This document shows, in pieces, positions 63,240-64,000 of a DNA stretch of 64,000 bases. The translations under genes were made by a program, and so were the position numbers. The DNA comes from Bryum argenteum. Taxonomy: Eukaryota; Streptophyta; Bryopsida; Bryales; Bryaceae. Each line of letters begins with the position of its first letter. Within the stretch, counting starts at the first letter, position 1. The notes under the pieces are model-generated. The model was not told the origin of the DNA, did not search any database, and saw nothing but the letters and a program-made list of their open reading frames with translations. The DNA is taken from positions 7,667,001-7,731,000 of the forward strand of contig CM073325.1 of assembly GCA_037043015.1 (NCBI GenBank), read 5' to 3'.

Positions 63240-63496
63240 CGACTAACAGGAATTTGATTGTGCTAGAGTAAGGTGGCCAATAATGGCACAATTTTCAGCA
63301 TCGAGAATTTTCTTTAGGATTTTACAAGAAATTTTCGTGGCACAAGGAGGTTGGTAGTAAGCTAGAGCAAGTGGAATCATCATTCTTGAACTGTTCTGCA
63401 ATGAATTTTGAATTCTTGAAGTTGGAAATATGGTTGTTCCAAAAAGAAACACTCTGAAATTAAAAAGATATTATGAAGGGTAAGGAGTGATGTTAA

Positions 63497-63857
63497 CCCT
63501 TAAACGCCGAAGGTGACCCGAGGGGTCATGTTCCAAGAGAATCTCCTCTGTAGCTCTCAATGTACTCAACTTTTCACTTATATTTTGATGTCAAACTGGT
63601 CACCTTCTTCTAATGCATTCAAAAAGTGAAATTTTAGAATTCAAATCACAATTTGTATGAGTGATTTTGTGCTTTGAAAGGATTGTGGTAGGTAGGTTGG
63701 GGTTGTACAATACTTGTAGGAGGTTGCAAGCTCATCATTGATTGGATCATTCATGATGCCCAAGTTCAAAAAGTGCACTATTCATCATGCCCACGTGCAA
63801 AAGATGCTCTGATCCAATACTGGGCTGCCCAAAACCGTATAGCTAGGCGTTTAAGGG
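63497..63857. mobile_element. TTAA-flanked piggyBac-like MITE, 361 bp
   Basis: Perfect 12-bp terminal inverted repeat CCCTTAAACGCC, TTAA at 63493-63496 and 63858-63861. The termini are the same as those of the 20381-22270 element, so they are one family. Interior non-coding; 63858-64000 shows nothing. Confidence 0.8.
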
Positions 63858-64000
63858 TTAAAATAACTGTCATGTTAGAGCCATGACTAGATGCACCCCT
63901 ACAATGCCACAAGGATCGAAATGGTACATACAGTTTGTCAAAATGGCACATGGCACAACGCTATTATCTACAAAATTGAAGTTATCACCAAAAATTGTCC

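Overview
The window is nuclear DNA of a land plant. The evidence is a plastid-targeted MEP-pathway reductoisomerase (DXR) in 11 exons, a plant-type leucine-rich-repeat receptor kinase with one LRR per exon, a NUP62 nucleoporin, a cytosolic nucleoside diphosphate kinase, and GT-AG introns throughout. The species cannot be named from the sequence. The transposon mix (Tc1-like, pogo-like and TTAA-flanked piggyBac-like repeats beside PIF/Harbinger and CACTA) is unlike a typical flowering-plant locus, so a bryophyte, lycophyte or fern is my inference.

Layout. 1-963: 5' part of NDPK on the minus strand, cut by the window edge. 1.4-3.7 kb: minisatellite, a 262-bp MITE and short repeats. 3.7-5.7 kb: intronless NUP62, minus strand. 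6.8-11.8 kb: a pogo-like transposon whose transposase end was interrupted by a Tc1-like transposon. 13-25.7 kb: gene-poor, with a CACTA MITE, a PIF/Harbinger element, G-rich and other minisatellites, and several TTAA-flanked elements, one nested in another. 25.7-36.9 kb and 42.4-55.2 kb: two copies of a segment carrying an LRR receptor kinase (RLK1, RLK2), an antisense piece of NUP62 and a second, older RLK tail. 36.9-42.4 kb, between the copies: CACTA-derived DNA with both ends of a TNP2-type transposase and, between them on the other strand, a decayed protein-kinase-like gene. 55.4-59.3 kb: complete DXR, minus strand. 59.3-64 kb: mostly AT-rich DNA with a TA-flanked MITE, a TTAA-flanked MITE and one small possible secreted-protein ORF.

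How the pieces relate. NDPK, NUP62 and DXR are housekeeping genes with no visible functional link. RLK1 reads as an intact receptor kinase of about 861 residues if an adjacent splice acceptor is used. RLK2 has a one-base insertion and stop before its membrane segment, and a 1.9-kb PIF-like element in its 5' leader, so it is probably a pseudogene or a source of a secreted ectodomain. The RLK units also hold fragments of NUP62 in antisense in the presumed 3' UTR, which could feed back on NUP62 through small RNA; this is hypothesis only. Insertions present in one RLK unit and absent from the other give natural empty sites that fix element boundaries.
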